Positions 53,139-61,938 of a stretch of DNA of 64,000 nt are shown piece by piece (the first letter of the stretch is position 1; each line of letters starts with the position of its first letter). Position numbers and translations under genes: made by a program. This DNA is from Arthrobacter sp. MMS18-M83 (GTDB taxonomy: Bacteria > Actinomycetota > Actinomycetes > Actinomycetales > Micrococcaceae). The stretch lies in the NCBI RefSeq assembly GCF_026683955.1, contig NZ_CP113343.1, forward strand, positions 248,001 to 312,000, in the 5' to 3' direction. The notes below the pieces were generated by a model, which worked only from the letters and a program-made list of their open reading frames with translations, had not been told where the DNA came from and ran no database searches.

Positions 53139-53807
53139 ATGCCCGCCAAGAGAATGCCAATGCATAACAAACGTAAAGAACTGGGCGAGGTATCGCGCCA
53201 GACGATTATCGATACAGCAGCCAGGCTGATGGCTGAGCACGGCTACGACGGAACCTCCATGTCGCAGCTCGCCAAGGAATCCGGATTACCGTCCAGCTCC
53301 ATCTACTGGCATTTCTCCAGCAAGGAAGGCGTCCTGGAGGCGGTCATGGAACGCGGTGCCCGACACTTTTTCGGCGCTTTCGATGATCCTGACTGGTTTG
53401 CGGGAACCCCCAGTGAGCGGCTCCACCAGATGTTCCTGCGCACAGGCCTTTCCCTGATCGGAGATCCCGAGCACGCTCAGTTTCTCCAGCTGCAGCTGAT
53501 GTTCCGCCTGAACAGCCAACGGCACCGCGAGAAGGCATCCCATGACGTCGCCACTGCGGTGCGGACCGAGGGAGTAGCCTTCATGCACCGCTGGATCAAA
53601 GGCGCCTATGAGGAGTACGGGGAACAGGTCTCCGAACAGATTGCCTCTGAACTGGATGAATTTGCCGTCGCGATGATTGACGGGATCTACCTCACCATCA
53701 AAGCTGGCTCGCCGGTTACGCCGGCCGTGCTGCTTGATCACGCGGCCACGGCCCTTGTCGGTCTGGCCGAGGACGCCCTACGAGGCATCAATAGTCAACA
53801 CACCTGA
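53139..53807 (+). CDS. TetR-family transcriptional regulator
   Basis: About 222 aa from ATG 53139; ATG 53160 (AAGAGA upstream) is equally possible and the frame is open to 53031. HTH: SRQTIIDTAARLMAEHGYDG, MSQLAKESGLPSSSIYWHFSSKEGVLEAVM (residues about 20-70), followed by an all-helical ligand domain. Divergent from the aromatic operon and most likely its repressor, released by a pathway intermediate. Confidence 0.88.
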   Translation: MPAKRMPMHNKRKELGEVSRQTIIDTAARLMAEHGYDGTSMSQLAKESGLPSSSIYWHFSSKEGVLEAVMERGARHFFGAFDDPDWFAGTPSERLHQMFLRTGLSLIGDPEHAQFLQLQLMFRLNSQRHREKASHDVATAVRTEGVAFMHRWIKGAYEEYGEQVSEQIASELDEFAVAMIDGIYLTIKAGSPVTPAVLLDHAATALVGLAEDALRGINSQHT

Positions 53808-54865
53808 TTGCGAACGTCGGGATCGACTCAATGAAGCCCGGCAAATGGAAAGGACCGGTCAAGAGAAGTTTCGGCATGGGAGGAAGACCCGAGGCGCGCC
53901 TTCGTTGCACGGAAGATAGCGTCGGGAGAGGACTCCTTGTCGGACTCCTACAACGTCCGAAGGCCAATACCACATCCTTGGGTCTGGACAGCGATCATCC
54001 ACACACAGGGGAACCTGACGCGACTCTACAGACAATTGAACGCGGCCCCGGCCGAAGCGAGACCACCAGAACCTCACAAGTCATGTAGCCACGTCCTCGG
54101 CACATCATGAAGAAGCAAGAACACAGACATACCGCCCACCCCAAGGAAAGAGGCACCCGGCCACACCAACGGCCACCAACAACCACGGCCCCGAAGGGCC
54201 CATAAAAAGCTGATTTGTGCACAGCCAGAGGGCCAAATAGGCCCCTGACCTGCGGAAACACTGTGCCCGAGGTGGGACTCGAACCGCATTCCAGGCCGCG
54301 GAAACACAGGGAACTCGCGGAAACATGCTGAGTACGGGCCAGTCCGGCCCCGGTACGGCCGAGTCCGAAGCCCAAAGTGTGTATGTTGTACGCACCCGGT
54401 TTTTGGCCGTCGAACTCCCCCACCGACCGCACATCGGGAATTCCGAGCCGTAAGCACCGTCCCAGCCGTTACGGGATCGTCCCATACGCGGGCCTGCTGT
54501 TCGCAGCCACCGGTTGCTCCCCTGTTGTCACCATCGCCGACATATGCCCAGACTGCGAAGCATCATCTTGAATACATGGCCTACGGCTCCTGTCGAGGCT
54601 CGCCGTTCGCGGTTTCGCCAACCGGGATGACCTGCTCACCGAGCTGAACATGGACTGGCTGCAGAACAGCATGAGCCAGTCCAGGTCTTCCACCACGGCT
54701 GTCTCCCTGGACATGATGCGCAACTGGATCCGCAACGGCCCAGACAACTCTGGTTCGTAACATCACGATTGGTCGGCTGGGTCGCCCCTTCGGCGGGTCC
54801 CTGGCGGTATGCTCTAGCCTCAACTGGCCGGTGTCAACAACCGGCTCAAGCATTGGGGACGGTCA
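53808..54865. other. Gene-poor, remnant-rich stretch
   Basis: No intact gene. It contains a tRNA 3'-end fragment (54264-54285), three copies of GCGGAAACA around it (54252-54260, 54298-54306, 54317-54325), and a stop-bounded plus-strand frame ending at TAA 54758-54760 (LLTELNMDWLQNSMSQSRSS, then DMMRNWIRNG) that has no start codon and looks like the tail of a lost gene. Overlapping minus-strand frames at 53995-54485 have no family resemblance. Confidence 0.5.
54264..54285 (-). other. tRNA 3'-end fragment, probable old attachment site
   Basis: On the minus strand the 22 bp read GGTTCGAGTCCC then ACCTCGGGCA, i.e. the T-loop (TTCGAGT), 3' half of the T-stem, acceptor strand CTCGGGC and discriminator A, as in a tRNA-Leu. 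The 5' half of the T-arm does not pair and no anticodon or D-arm precedes it, so it is not a tRNA gene. Such fragments are left when integrative elements recombine at tRNA 3' ends. Confidence 0.65.
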
Positions 54866-55936
54866 ATGGGCTTCAGCGACTTCTCTGGCAGGTCGGCTGC
54901 CGTGCGTCTCACCCTAGCCGTGGGAATGTGTCTGTCAGTGGCAGGATGCTCCGGCCCGGAGCCATCGGCCATCGTCGGCAGTGGAGGCGCTGAGTCGCAC
55001 GCCAGCGGCAGCATCATCGCGTCGCAGGCGGGCGTCCAGCCGGCTTCGGGCCTCATCCTCACCTGGACTGACTCGAGCGGAAACGCAGAGGTGGACGCCA
55101 TCGACCCGGCCACTGGAGCCGCCGGCACCGTCGCGACGTTCGTCTCGCCCGACACGTCCATCTCCATCGATCCGGAGATCGTGGAGATGACATACGGATC
55201 CTCTCCGATGGGGCGAGCCATGTTCTCCCCCGACTTCCACCGCGTGGTCGCTGTGAAGAAGACATCGGCCGCCGCCGTGCACGTTGGTTGGCTCGACACC
55301 ACAGGGACGTTCACTGACGTCAGTGCAGCAACGAACACGACCTCCGGTTCCGCCACAGTCACCGCTGATGACACGCCGATGTTCGGCACCGACGGGACGT
55401 TCTACTTCGCCCGCCGCGAGGCCGGCGTCGGCCCAAAGAAACAGCCCACAATCGTGAAAGTCCCAAACGGACTCACCGGTCCGGCAACTGCTATGAAAAC
55501 CCTCTCACCCGATGAAGGGGTGAACTACTTCGTCAACCCTGACGGGACGCTCGTAGGGGTCCAGTACGGGGGCGGTACGTTTCAGGAAAACGGTGCGGGC
55601 GTCGGAGGCTTCGTTGTCCAGGACTGGATCAACTCGACCGAGTATGTAGCGGTCGATTTCAGCCAAAGCGGGATCTACCGGGTCAAGGCGAAACCTCGCA
55701 GCAAGTCCGACCTGATGGACTCGCCCACGGATGGCATCGCCCTGTTCCAGCCGACGGACCGGACCCCCTCCTACACCGTCGTGAGCCCTGACGGCGCCTC
55801 CGTTGCCTTCCTCTCGATGGCCCCCAACTCAGGCAGCCACGAGCTGTACACCGTCGGCTCCGCAGGAGGCGGAACACCGAAGAAGGTTCCAGCCAGCGCT
55901 GTACCTAACAAAGCCAAACTCATCGGCTGGAAATGA
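54866..55936 (+). CDS. Predicted secreted lipoprotein, beta-propeller-like
   Basis: 356 aa. The N-terminus is a lipoprotein signal (Arg, hydrophobic core, lipobox LSVAGC with Cys about 28). The mature region has repeated segments in TolB/WD-like style: GLILTWTDSSGNAEVDAID, MFSPDFHRVVAVK, NPDGTLVGVQYGG, SPDGASVAFLSM and HELYTVGSAGG, consistent with a beta-propeller on the outer face of the membrane. Not part of any catabolic operon; convergent with the DUF6308 gene. Function unknown. Confidence 0.75.
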   Translation: MGFSDFSGRSAAVRLTLAVGMCLSVAGCSGPEPSAIVGSGGAESHASGSIIASQAGVQPASGLILTWTDSSGNAEVDAIDPATGAAGTVATFVSPDTSISIDPEIVEMTYGSSPMGRAMFSPDFHRVVAVKKTSAAAVHVGWLDTTGTFTDVSAATNTTSGSATVTADDTPMFGTDGTFYFARREAGVGPKKQPTIVKVPNGLTGPATAMKTLSPDEGVNYFVNPDGTLVGVQYGGGTFQENGAGVGGFVVQDWINSTEYVAVDFSQSGIYRVKAKPRSKSDLMDSPTDGIALFQPTDRTPSYTVVSPDGASVAFLSMAPNSGSHELYTVGSAGGGTPKKVPASAVPNKAKLIGWK

Positions 55937-55971
55937 CGGACAGCTTCGAACGGAACTGGAGGGCGTTTTAG

Positions 55972-56658
55972 TTATGCCCGTCTGCGGCGAATGCGCTTAC
56001 GCCTCCTGGGGTCTTTCTCCTCGACGAGCCGCCAGGCCACCATGTCCAAGGCCCGCAAAGGCGTTACTTCCGGACCACCGGCCGGTGCGAGCGCTGCGAT
56101 GTCCGTCCAGTGCTGCAAGCCGTCTTTGAGGTCTTTCTGGATGTGGGGCAGCCACGCGGTCATGAACTCCCCATTGGTGCGCCCCTTCACGCTAGCCATC
56201 CTCTTAGCCCCGAGCTTGCCGTAGCAGCGCCAGATGTTGTCGTCGTAAAGCGGCAGCAGGCCCGGCCGCTTCAGTTGCAGGATCTTGGCCAGTTTCACCA
56301 GGCGCAGCTGCGGTGTCTTCCTGCCGTCCAGGACCCCGAAGAGCTTGGTGATGGCCGACAAGGTTTCCGGAGCGGCGTGGTCCAGGGTGCCGGTCAGGTC
56401 CTCGTTACGCAGGAGCGGGTTGACGTCCTCCAGGATCCCCAGCAACGAGTATTGGGTTTTGAGCGGGTTCTGTCCGGCGTTCAGGAGGCCGGCTGCCAAG
56501 GCATCCTGGGGACCGACGGAATCACGGTCGCCATTCCCGGGGTAGCTGTCGTAGGCAGGGTAGGACCATTGGCCGGGCTGGTTCATGTACCCGCACGCCA
56601 GCTCTTTGGCATGCTCGACACTGACTTCCAGACCGCCCACGATAAGAGTCTCCGTCAT
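55972..56658 (-). CDS. DUF6308-family protein
   Basis: 228 aa from ATG 56658; the 242-aa form uses an upstream start without support. Helical soluble protein with LARKxL-like segments, LKRPGLLPLYDDNIWRCYGK (about 140-160), FMTAWLPHIQKDL, ALDMVAWRLVEE and an Arg/Lys-rich tail. It matches my recollection of the actinobacterial DUF6308 family, of unknown role. Stand-alone. Confidence 0.7.
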   Translation of the reverse strand: MTETLIVGGLEVSVEHAKELACGYMNQPGQWSYPAYDSYPGNGDRDSVGPQDALAAGLLNAGQNPLKTQYSLLGILEDVNPLLRNEDLTGTLDHAAPETLSAITKLFGVLDGRKTPQLRLVKLAKILQLKRPGLLPLYDDNIWRCYGKLGAKRMASVKGRTNGEFMTAWLPHIQKDLKDGLQHWTDIAALAPAGGPEVTPLRALDMVAWRLVEEKDPRRRKRIRRRRA

Positions 56659-57050
56659 GCGCCTGAGCCTACCGCCGCACGCACCAGGACATGAGCACAT
56701 TCACTGACGTGACGGCCGGCTTGTCGGCCGGCACCCGCAAAGGACTGATCCGGCGATCGCGGGCGGCCGCTGCGGAAAGCATTCCAGGGCGGCCGTTTTC
56801 ATGCCCGGAGACTCTCGAAATGACCTCCTGCAATGACTCGTTTCATCGCTTCGGGCGGTTCGAGTCGGCCTGAGCTGCCGCCTGCCGACCGAAACCGGGA
56901 CGACCCTACAGGTCTGATCACGGACGGGTTGTGCGGCGGTGCGTCGGCGGGATTTATGCTTGGCGGTTTGGCCAAGCCTGCATCGTGATTGCAATTGACG
57001 ATCGAAACGGGAACATAACGATCGGGCCAACCGAAACGGTAGGTTTGGGG
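56659..57050. other. Gene-poor stretch
   Basis: Short frames on both strands without recognisable similarity. No clear promoter or terminator. Confidence 0.35.
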
Positions 57051-57344
57051 ATGCAGACTCCAACTGCCGAAGCCGATCTATCTGCGCAATACAGCACAGC
57101 CCGAACAGTTGACCAGTTGGGTGGCGCTCTCGGAGACGGTGGGCTAACCGCAAGGGACGTCGTTTCGGCGGGGGTCGGGATCTTCGGCGGCAAATGTAGT
57201 GATGCTCCAGGCGCCGGACTTCTGGACCTGGTCCGCGGCGAAGCCTACGACGTCGCCGCTGACTGGGCCCTCCGGCCCGTCGAACTGGTCAAAGATGAGG
57301 ACGGCCGGCACTGCCTGGAAACCGTAGACAACCCCGTCGTCTAG
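57051..57344 (+). CDS. Hypothetical protein or remnant, about 97 aa
   Basis: From ATG 57051 (MQTPTAEADLSAQYSTARTV); the frame is open to 56931. The second half, GLLDLVRGEAYDVAADWALR then LVKDEDGRHCLETVDNPVV, has protein-like composition. No family recognised, no signal or membrane segment. It could be the tail of a larger lost gene. Confidence 0.35.
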   Translation: MQTPTAEADLSAQYSTARTVDQLGGALGDGGLTARDVVSAGVGIFGGKCSDAPGAGLLDLVRGEAYDVAADWALRPVELVKDEDGRHCLETVDNPVV

Positions 57345-57390
57345 CCTGCCAGGGGCTGCTTACCGGTTGGGCAACGGGGGGTTCGGGTGT

Positions 57391-57618
57391 TCACGCGGCT
57401 TTGACGAGGGGCAGTTCGTCCCAGTGGGTGGTGTGCCGGGGTGAGAGCATGTCCCGTTTCATGGTCCAGTCCGGGCCTCTCCGGATCCCGGCGTGTCCGG
57501 GCCCGATCGACCCCCTCCCGTAGCGTTTGCTGACGTCTTCCAAGAGTGTGCCGATCTCACGCTCCTCGTGGACGTTCGCAAACAGTTCCAAGGGTTTCTG
57601 GTTCCCGCTGGGCCGCAA
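57391..57618 (-). pseudogene. UmuC (DNA polymerase V) C-terminal fragment
   Basis: The last 70 residues read LELFANVHEEREIGTLLEDV, then KRYGRGSIGPGHAGI, DWTMKRDMLSPRHTTHWDEL and PLVKAA. This is the DUF4113 tail of Y-family UmuC proteins (…RG.GT…W.M.R…SPRYTTRWDELPV). The catalytic palm and fingers are absent upstream, where frames change, so only the 3' end survives. UmuC genes are common on plasmids and islands of this group. Confidence 0.72.
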
Positions 57619-57656
57619 GGGTTGCCGACCTCTGTAGCTCGGACCGGTTCCACGCC

Positions 57657-57887
57657 CTATGTGTTCGCGGGTTCTTCGCGCGCTTCGCGGGTCTGACCGT
57701 AGGGGACATCCTGGCTTACAGCGACGGTGTAGCTGGTGTAGCTGTGTTGGGTAACGAGGATGCCGTGGCGGCGTTCCTTCTTGGCTCGTTCGCGGGCGAT
57801 ATCGACGGCGGCGTTCAGATCGTTTTCGAGGGTGTTGGGGTCGTGGGCGATGATTTCCAGGACGATGTCCGAATGGTTTTTGATCAT
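57657..57887 (-). CDS. Small conserved-looking orphan protein, 76 aa
   Basis: MIKNHSDIVLEIIAHDPNTL, then ENDLNAAVDIARERAKKE, GILVTQHSYTSYTVAVSQDV. AAAGAGA lies just upstream of the ATG. Codon use and even hydrophobicity look genuine, and it resembles short Arthrobacter hypotheticals. Alpha/beta, soluble; function unknown. Confidence 0.6.
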   Translation of the reverse strand: MIKNHSDIVLEIIAHDPNTLENDLNAAVDIARERAKKERRHGILVTQHSYTSYTVAVSQDVPYGQTREAREEPANT

Positions 57888-57976
57888 CGTGGTCTCTTTC
57901 TGGGCAGGGTGTGCCGAGCTATCAACCCCTGCGGGGCTTCCGGGGCCTTCGTTCGGGACTCGGCTGTTTTGATGGT

Positions 57977-59458
57977 TTAGTCGGCGTAAGGGTCCGCGAT
58001 GCCGACGTACTGCGTGGTGAGGTATTCCTCGATGCCTTCGAAGCCGCCTTCACGGCCCAGGCCGGACTGCTTCACGCCACCGAAAGGTGCTGCGGCGTTG
58101 GAGATGACGCCGGCGTTGAGGCCGAGCATGCCGGTCTCGATCTTTTCGCTGACGCGCAGTCCGCGGTTGAGGTCCTTGGTGTAGACGTAGGCGACCAGTC
58201 CGTATTCGGTGTTGTTGGCCAGTTTGATGGCCTCGTCTTCGCTCTTGAAGGTGATGATCGGGGCCACCGGTCCGAAGATTTCTTCCTTCAGGATGCGGGC
58301 GTCGGCGGACACGTTCTTGAGCACGGTGGGCTGGTAGAAGTAGCCCGGGCCGTCCACCGGGGCACCGCCGGTGACGGCGATCGCGCCGTTGGCGACGGCG
58401 TCGGACACGAGGGCGTGTACGCCGTTGCGGGCCTTGCCGTCAATCAGCGGGCCGACCGTGGAGTCCGGGTCGGTACCGCGCGCAGTGTTGAGCGCCGAGA
58501 TCTTGGCAGCGAACTTGTCGGCGAAGGCATCAGCGATGGAGTCGTGCACAATGAAGCGGTTGGCTGCGGTGCAGGCCTCGCCCATGTTGCGCATCTTGGC
58601 TGCGACGGCGCCTTCGACGGCCTTGTCCAGGTCGGCGTCCTCGAAGACCACGAACGGTGCGTTGCCGCCGAGTTCCATGGAGCTGCGCAGGACCTTGTCC
58701 GCGGCTTCGCGCATGAGGGACTGCCCGACGGCGGTGGAACCCGTGAAGGAGATCTTGCGCAGGCGGTCGTCCTTGATGAGGGGCCCGGTGACTGCGCCTG
58801 CCGTGGAGGTCTGGATGACGTTGAGCACGCCTGCGGGGAGGCCGGCTTCCTGCATGACCTGGGCGAAGAGCAGGCTGGTCAGCGGGGTCAGGTTGGCGGG
58901 CTTGAGCACCATGGTGCAGCCGGCCGCGACGGCGGGGGCAATCTTGCGGGTAGCCATGGCCAAGGGGAAGTTCCAGGGAGTAATCAGCAGGCAGGGGCCA
59001 ACCGGCTTCTTCTGGACCAGGATGCGGTTCTTGCCGTCCGGGGCCGCGGAGTAGCGGCCGCTGACGCGGACGGCTTCCTCGGAGAACCAGCGCAGGAACT
59101 CGGCGCCGTAGGCAACTTCACCACGCGCCTCAGCCAGCGGCTTGCCCATTTCCAGGGTCATGAGCAGCGCGAAGTCTTCGGCACGTGCCGTGACCAGCTC
59201 GAACGCGCGGCGCAGGATTTCGCCACGCTCTCGGGGAGCGGTACGGGCCCATGAGGCCTGGGCGGCGGCGGCAGCGTCCAGGGCGGCGGCGCCGTCCTCT
59301 GCTCCGGCGTCGGAGATGCTCATGAGCACCTTGCCCGTGGCGGGGTCCTCGACGTCGAACGTCTTGCCGGATGCCGCAGGCAGCCACTGGCCGTTGATGA
59401 GCAGCCTCGTAGGGGTTGAGGCAAGAAGCCGGGTTTCGTTGTTCAAGGGAGAGGTCAT
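57977..59458 (-). CDS. gabD: NAD(P)-dependent succinate-semialdehyde dehydrogenase-like aldehyde dehydrogenase
   Basis: 493 aa. ALDH marks: TPWNFPLAMATRKIAPA, GFTGSTAVGQSLM (cofactor), MELGGNAPFVVFEDADLD (catalytic Glu), MGEACTAANRF (catalytic Cys), and the C-terminal PFGGVKQSGLGREGG typical of the GabD/SSADH group. Oxidises succinate semialdehyde or a similar aldehyde to the acid. It is 95 bp downstream of glyA, same strand, perhaps the end of the diiron monooxygenase operon. Confidence 0.9.
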   Translation of the reverse strand: MTSPLNNETRLLASTPTRLLINGQWLPAASGKTFDVEDPATGKVLMSISDAGAEDGAAALDAAAAAQASWARTAPRERGEILRRAFELVTARAEDFALLMTLEMGKPLAEARGEVAYGAEFLRWFSEEAVRVSGRYSAAPDGKNRILVQKKPVGPCLLITPWNFPLAMATRKIAPAVAAGCTMVLKPANLTPLTSLLFAQVMQEAGLPAGVLNVIQTSTAGAVTGPLIKDDRLRKISFTGSTAVGQSLMREAADKVLRSSMELGGNAPFVVFEDADLDKAVEGAVAAKMRNMGEACTAANRFIVHDSIADAFADKFAAKISALNTARGTDPDSTVGPLIDGKARNGVHALVSDAVANGAIAVTGGAPVDGPGYFYQPTVLKNVSADARILKEEIFGPVAPIITFKSEDEAIKLANNTEYGLVAYVYTKDLNRGLRVSEKIETGMLGLNAGVISNAAAPFGGVKQSGLGREGGFEGIEEYLTTQYVGIADPYAD

Positions 59459-59553
59459 GGTTTTCCATTCGTTCAGGGGAACCGGCAGCCGTTGGCGTTT
59501 GCAGTGCCGGGTTTGGCGGCGCCCGAGTCGACACCTGTCGCGACTGCGGAGGG

Positions 59554-60855
59554 TTACACCTTTGCGTGGTTCTTTGCGGTGTCAGGCAAGTGCGGGTAGA
59601 TGGGGAAGGCGTCGGCGAGCGTGGTCGCCCGGGCGGCCAACTCCGCCTCGTCGCCGCCGATGAGTGTTTCGGCGACTATGTCGGCCACCTCAGTGAACTC
59701 GTCCTGGCCGAATCCCCGCGTGGCCAGTGCGGGCGTGCCGATTCGAAGTCCGGAGGTGACCATCGGCGGACGCGGATCGAAAGGTACCGCGTTGCGATTC
59801 ACTGTGATTCCGACACGGTGCAAGGCGTCTTCGCCGTCGCGTCCGGTCAAAGGTGAGTCGCGCAGGTCGACCATGGCGAGGTGTACGTCGGTACCGCCGG
59901 TGAGGACGGCGATCCCTTTGCTCTGCACGTCGGTCTCCGACAGACGGGCCGCGAGCAGCCGTGCCCCCTCGACCGAGTTGCGCTGCCTGGTACGGAACTC
60001 CGCGGTGGCAGCGATCTTGATCGCAACAGCCTTGGCCGCAATGGCGTGCATTAGGGGTCCGCCCTGCTGACCGGGAAAGACGTTGCTGTCTATGGCCTTT
60101 GCATGCTCCGCCGTCGTGAGGATAACCGCGGAACGCGGGCCGCCGAGGGTCTTGTGCACCGTGGTGGTGACGACATCGGCATACGGAATCGGCGACGGGT
60201 GAAGTCCCGCGGCGACAAGCCCTGCGAAATGTGCCATGTCCACCCACAGCGTGGCCCCCACGTCGTCGGCCACAGCGCGGAATGCCTCGAAGTCAAGTTC
60301 TCGTGGATATGCCGACCATCCGGCGATGAGGACCCGCGGGCGTTCGGCGCGGGCAATGGTGAGCACCTTGTCCATGTCGATCCGCGACGTCCGAGGATCG
60401 ACCTGATAGGCCGCCGCGCGATAGAGCTTGCCCGAGAAATTGAGCCGCATGCCGTGGGTAAGGTGACCGCCATGTGCAAGGTCCAGACCCAAGATGGTGT
60501 CCCCGGGTTGGGCGAAGGTGCTCAACGCGGCTGCACTCGCCTGCGCACCTGCGTGTGGCTGGACGTTGGCGTGCTCAGCTCCGAACAGCGCTTTGAGGCG
60601 GTCTATCGCGAGTTGCTCAACGACGTCGACGAATTCGCAGCCGCCGTAATACCTGCGCCGGGGGTACCCCTCAGCATATTTGTTGGTCAGAACTGAGCCT
60701 TGGGCCTCCAATACCGCACGCGGTACGAGGTTCTCGGAGGCGATCATTTCGAGCGTCGAGCGTTGCCGCCCGAGTTCGCCTGCCATCGCAGCGGCGAGCT
60801 CGGGGTCGACGTCAGCGAGTGGCAGGTCCATCACGGACTGAAGACGCGTGCTCAC
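59554..60855 (-). CDS. glyA: Serine hydroxymethyltransferase
   Basis: 433 aa, GTG start overlapping the previous stop (GTGA). [80 protein letters not shown] with the PLP Lys, and [17 protein letters not shown]. Interconverts serine and glycine with methylene-tetrahydrofolate. Placement in a monooxygenase operon suggests C1 (formaldehyde/methylene-THF) assimilation from a demethylated or cleaved substrate, in addition to any housekeeping copy. Confidence 0.93.
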   Translation of the reverse strand: MSTRLQSVMDLPLADVDPELAAAMAGELGRQRSTLEMIASENLVPRAVLEAQGSVLTNKYAEGYPRRRYYGGCEFVDVVEQLAIDRLKALFGAEHANVQPHAGAQASAAALSTFAQPGDTILGLDLAHGGHLTHGMRLNFSGKLYRAAAYQVDPRTSRIDMDKVLTIARAERPRVLIAGWSAYPRELDFEAFRAVADDVGATLWVDMAHFAGLVAAGLHPSPIPYADVVTTTVHKTLGGPRSAVILTTAEHAKAIDSNVFPGQQGGPLMHAIAAKAVAIKIAATAEFRTRQRNSVEGARLLAARLSETDVQSKGIAVLTGGTDVHLAMVDLRDSPLTGRDGEDALHRVGITVNRNAVPFDPRPPMVTSGLRIGTPALATRGFGQDEFTEVADIVAETLIGGDEAELAARATTLADAFPIYPHLPDTAKNHAKV

Positions 60856-61151
60856 GCTTCGTCGCCGACGGTCGTGAACGTTGTCACCGAGCGGCTCTGC
60901 AGACGCGGAATGACCTCGCCGAGGACGAGCGTTTGAAACGGCTCGGAGGCGCGGTGTTCCTCGTAGCCGGTCGCGTCGGTGTAATGCTCGTAGACGACGA
61001 AAGTGTTCGGGTCATCGTTACTGACCTGCGCTTGGAAGTGGACCGTCTTCTCTTCGGCGCGGTTGCCCGGGGTCATTTTCTCGAGGATTGACCGGATGTA
61101 GTCGGCCTCGCCTTCTCTTGCGGTCCAGGTGGCGATGATGACGTGTCCCAT
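60852..61151 (-). CDS. Antibiotic biosynthesis monooxygenase (ABM)-fold protein
   Basis: 99 aa. [40 protein letters not shown] and [13 protein letters not shown] are the dimeric ferredoxin-like barrel pattern. Members are small quinol oxygenases or heme-free accessory proteins. It overlaps glyA by 4 bp and so is translated with it; comparable small barrel proteins accompany oxygenases in other degradation operons. Role unknown. Confidence 0.82.
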   Translation of the reverse strand: MGHVIIATWTAREGEADYIRSILEKMTPGNRAEEKTVHFQAQVSNDDPNTFVVYEHYTDATGYEEHRASEPFQTLVLGEVIPRLQSRSVTTFTTVGDEA

Positions 61152-61176
61152 GATGTGTTCCTTCCGGTGGGTGATG

Positions 61177-61938
61177 TCAGATGGTGAATCCGATGGCCTG
61201 CAGTTGCTCGCGGCCGTCGGCGGTGATGTCGGACGGCTTCCATGCTGGAACCCATTGCCACTCGATGCGGAAGTCGGAGACGAGCCGATTACCTTCTGCC
61301 GGCAGCAGCTCGGCGCGCATCTGGTCGGACATGATCTCGGTCAGCGGGCAGGCCGCGGACGTCAATGTCATGGTGATGATGGCCACGCGGCCCTGCTCGA
61401 CCGCCACGTTTCGAACGAACCCCAGGTCCACGATGTTGATCCCGAGGTCGGGATCGATGACCTCGTACAAGAGTTCACGGACGGAGTCGGCCAGCGGATC
61501 ACGGTCGGCAGGACTGCGGTCCGCCACGTCATCCTCGCGGCGTGAAACAGTCGGCGACGGAGCCGGCGCGACGTCGGCACCGGTAGCCTCGTAGAGGCCT
61601 CTCGGGGTCAGGTCGAACCGGATGTCGCTGGTGACGCTGGCGATCCAGTCGGCTTTCCCGTGCGCCTTCCGTCGTACCCGCACGATGTCCTCACCCGCGG
61701 TCACGGTTGCGGCGGTGACCACGAGCTGTCGCGGGTCGAGGCCCGAAGAGCGCGCATCCGACATCGCTTTGTCGATGATGCGGGCGACCGGTTCGCAGGT
61801 GTGGCCAGCTGCGAAGCGGAGCTTCTCCCGCGCCTGGGGTGCGGTGAGCCCAGTGACGGTGTCGAGTGCCGCACGCGCCTCGTCGCACGGCACGCGCACT
61901 TGCGACTCGGTAATTGTCAGTGCGGTCACGAGAGTCAT
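61177..61938 (-). CDS. Fusion of a ribosomal protein uL22-like domain with a DUF59/MIP18 domain
   Basis: 253 aa. Residues about 8-115 follow bacterial uL22 in order (VPCDEARAALDTVTGL, QAREKLRFAA, IIDKAMSDAR, LVVTAATVTAGED, RVRRKAHGKADWIA, SDIRFDL). A linker (about 116-145) leads to a DUF59 domain: VRELLYEVIDPDLGINIVDL, ITMTLTSAACPLTEIM with the conserved Cys, and SDFRIEWQWVPAWKPSDI. DUF59 proteins mature iron-sulfur or diiron proteins, and one accompanies many soluble diiron monooxygenases. The uL22-like part may bind RNA, ribosome or partner protein (inference). Overlaps the reductase gene by 4 bp. Confidence 0.85.
   Translation of the reverse strand: MTLVTALTITESQVRVPCDEARAALDTVTGLTAPQAREKLRFAAGHTCEPVARIIDKAMSDARSSGLDPRQLVVTAATVTAGEDIVRVRRKAHGKADWIASVTSDIRFDLTPRGLYEATGADVAPAPSPTVSRREDDVADRSPADRDPLADSVRELLYEVIDPDLGINIVDLGFVRNVAVEQGRVAIITMTLTSAACPLTEIMSDQMRAELLPAEGNRLVSDFRIEWQWVPAWKPSDITADGREQLQAIGFTI

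Noticed and set aside
54264..54285. Complete tRNA gene
   Set aside because: No pairing 5' T-stem strand, anticodon arm or D-arm could be found next to it.
54252..54325. Possible CRISPR or tandem repeat (three GCGGAAACA copies)
   Set aside because: The unit is only 9 bp with irregular spacing (46 and 19 bp) and no cas genes; noted only as a local repeat around the tRNA fragment.
53995..54485. Three overlapping minus-strand frames of 126-145 aa
   Set aside because: They overlap one another in different frames, cover the tRNA fragment and resemble no family.
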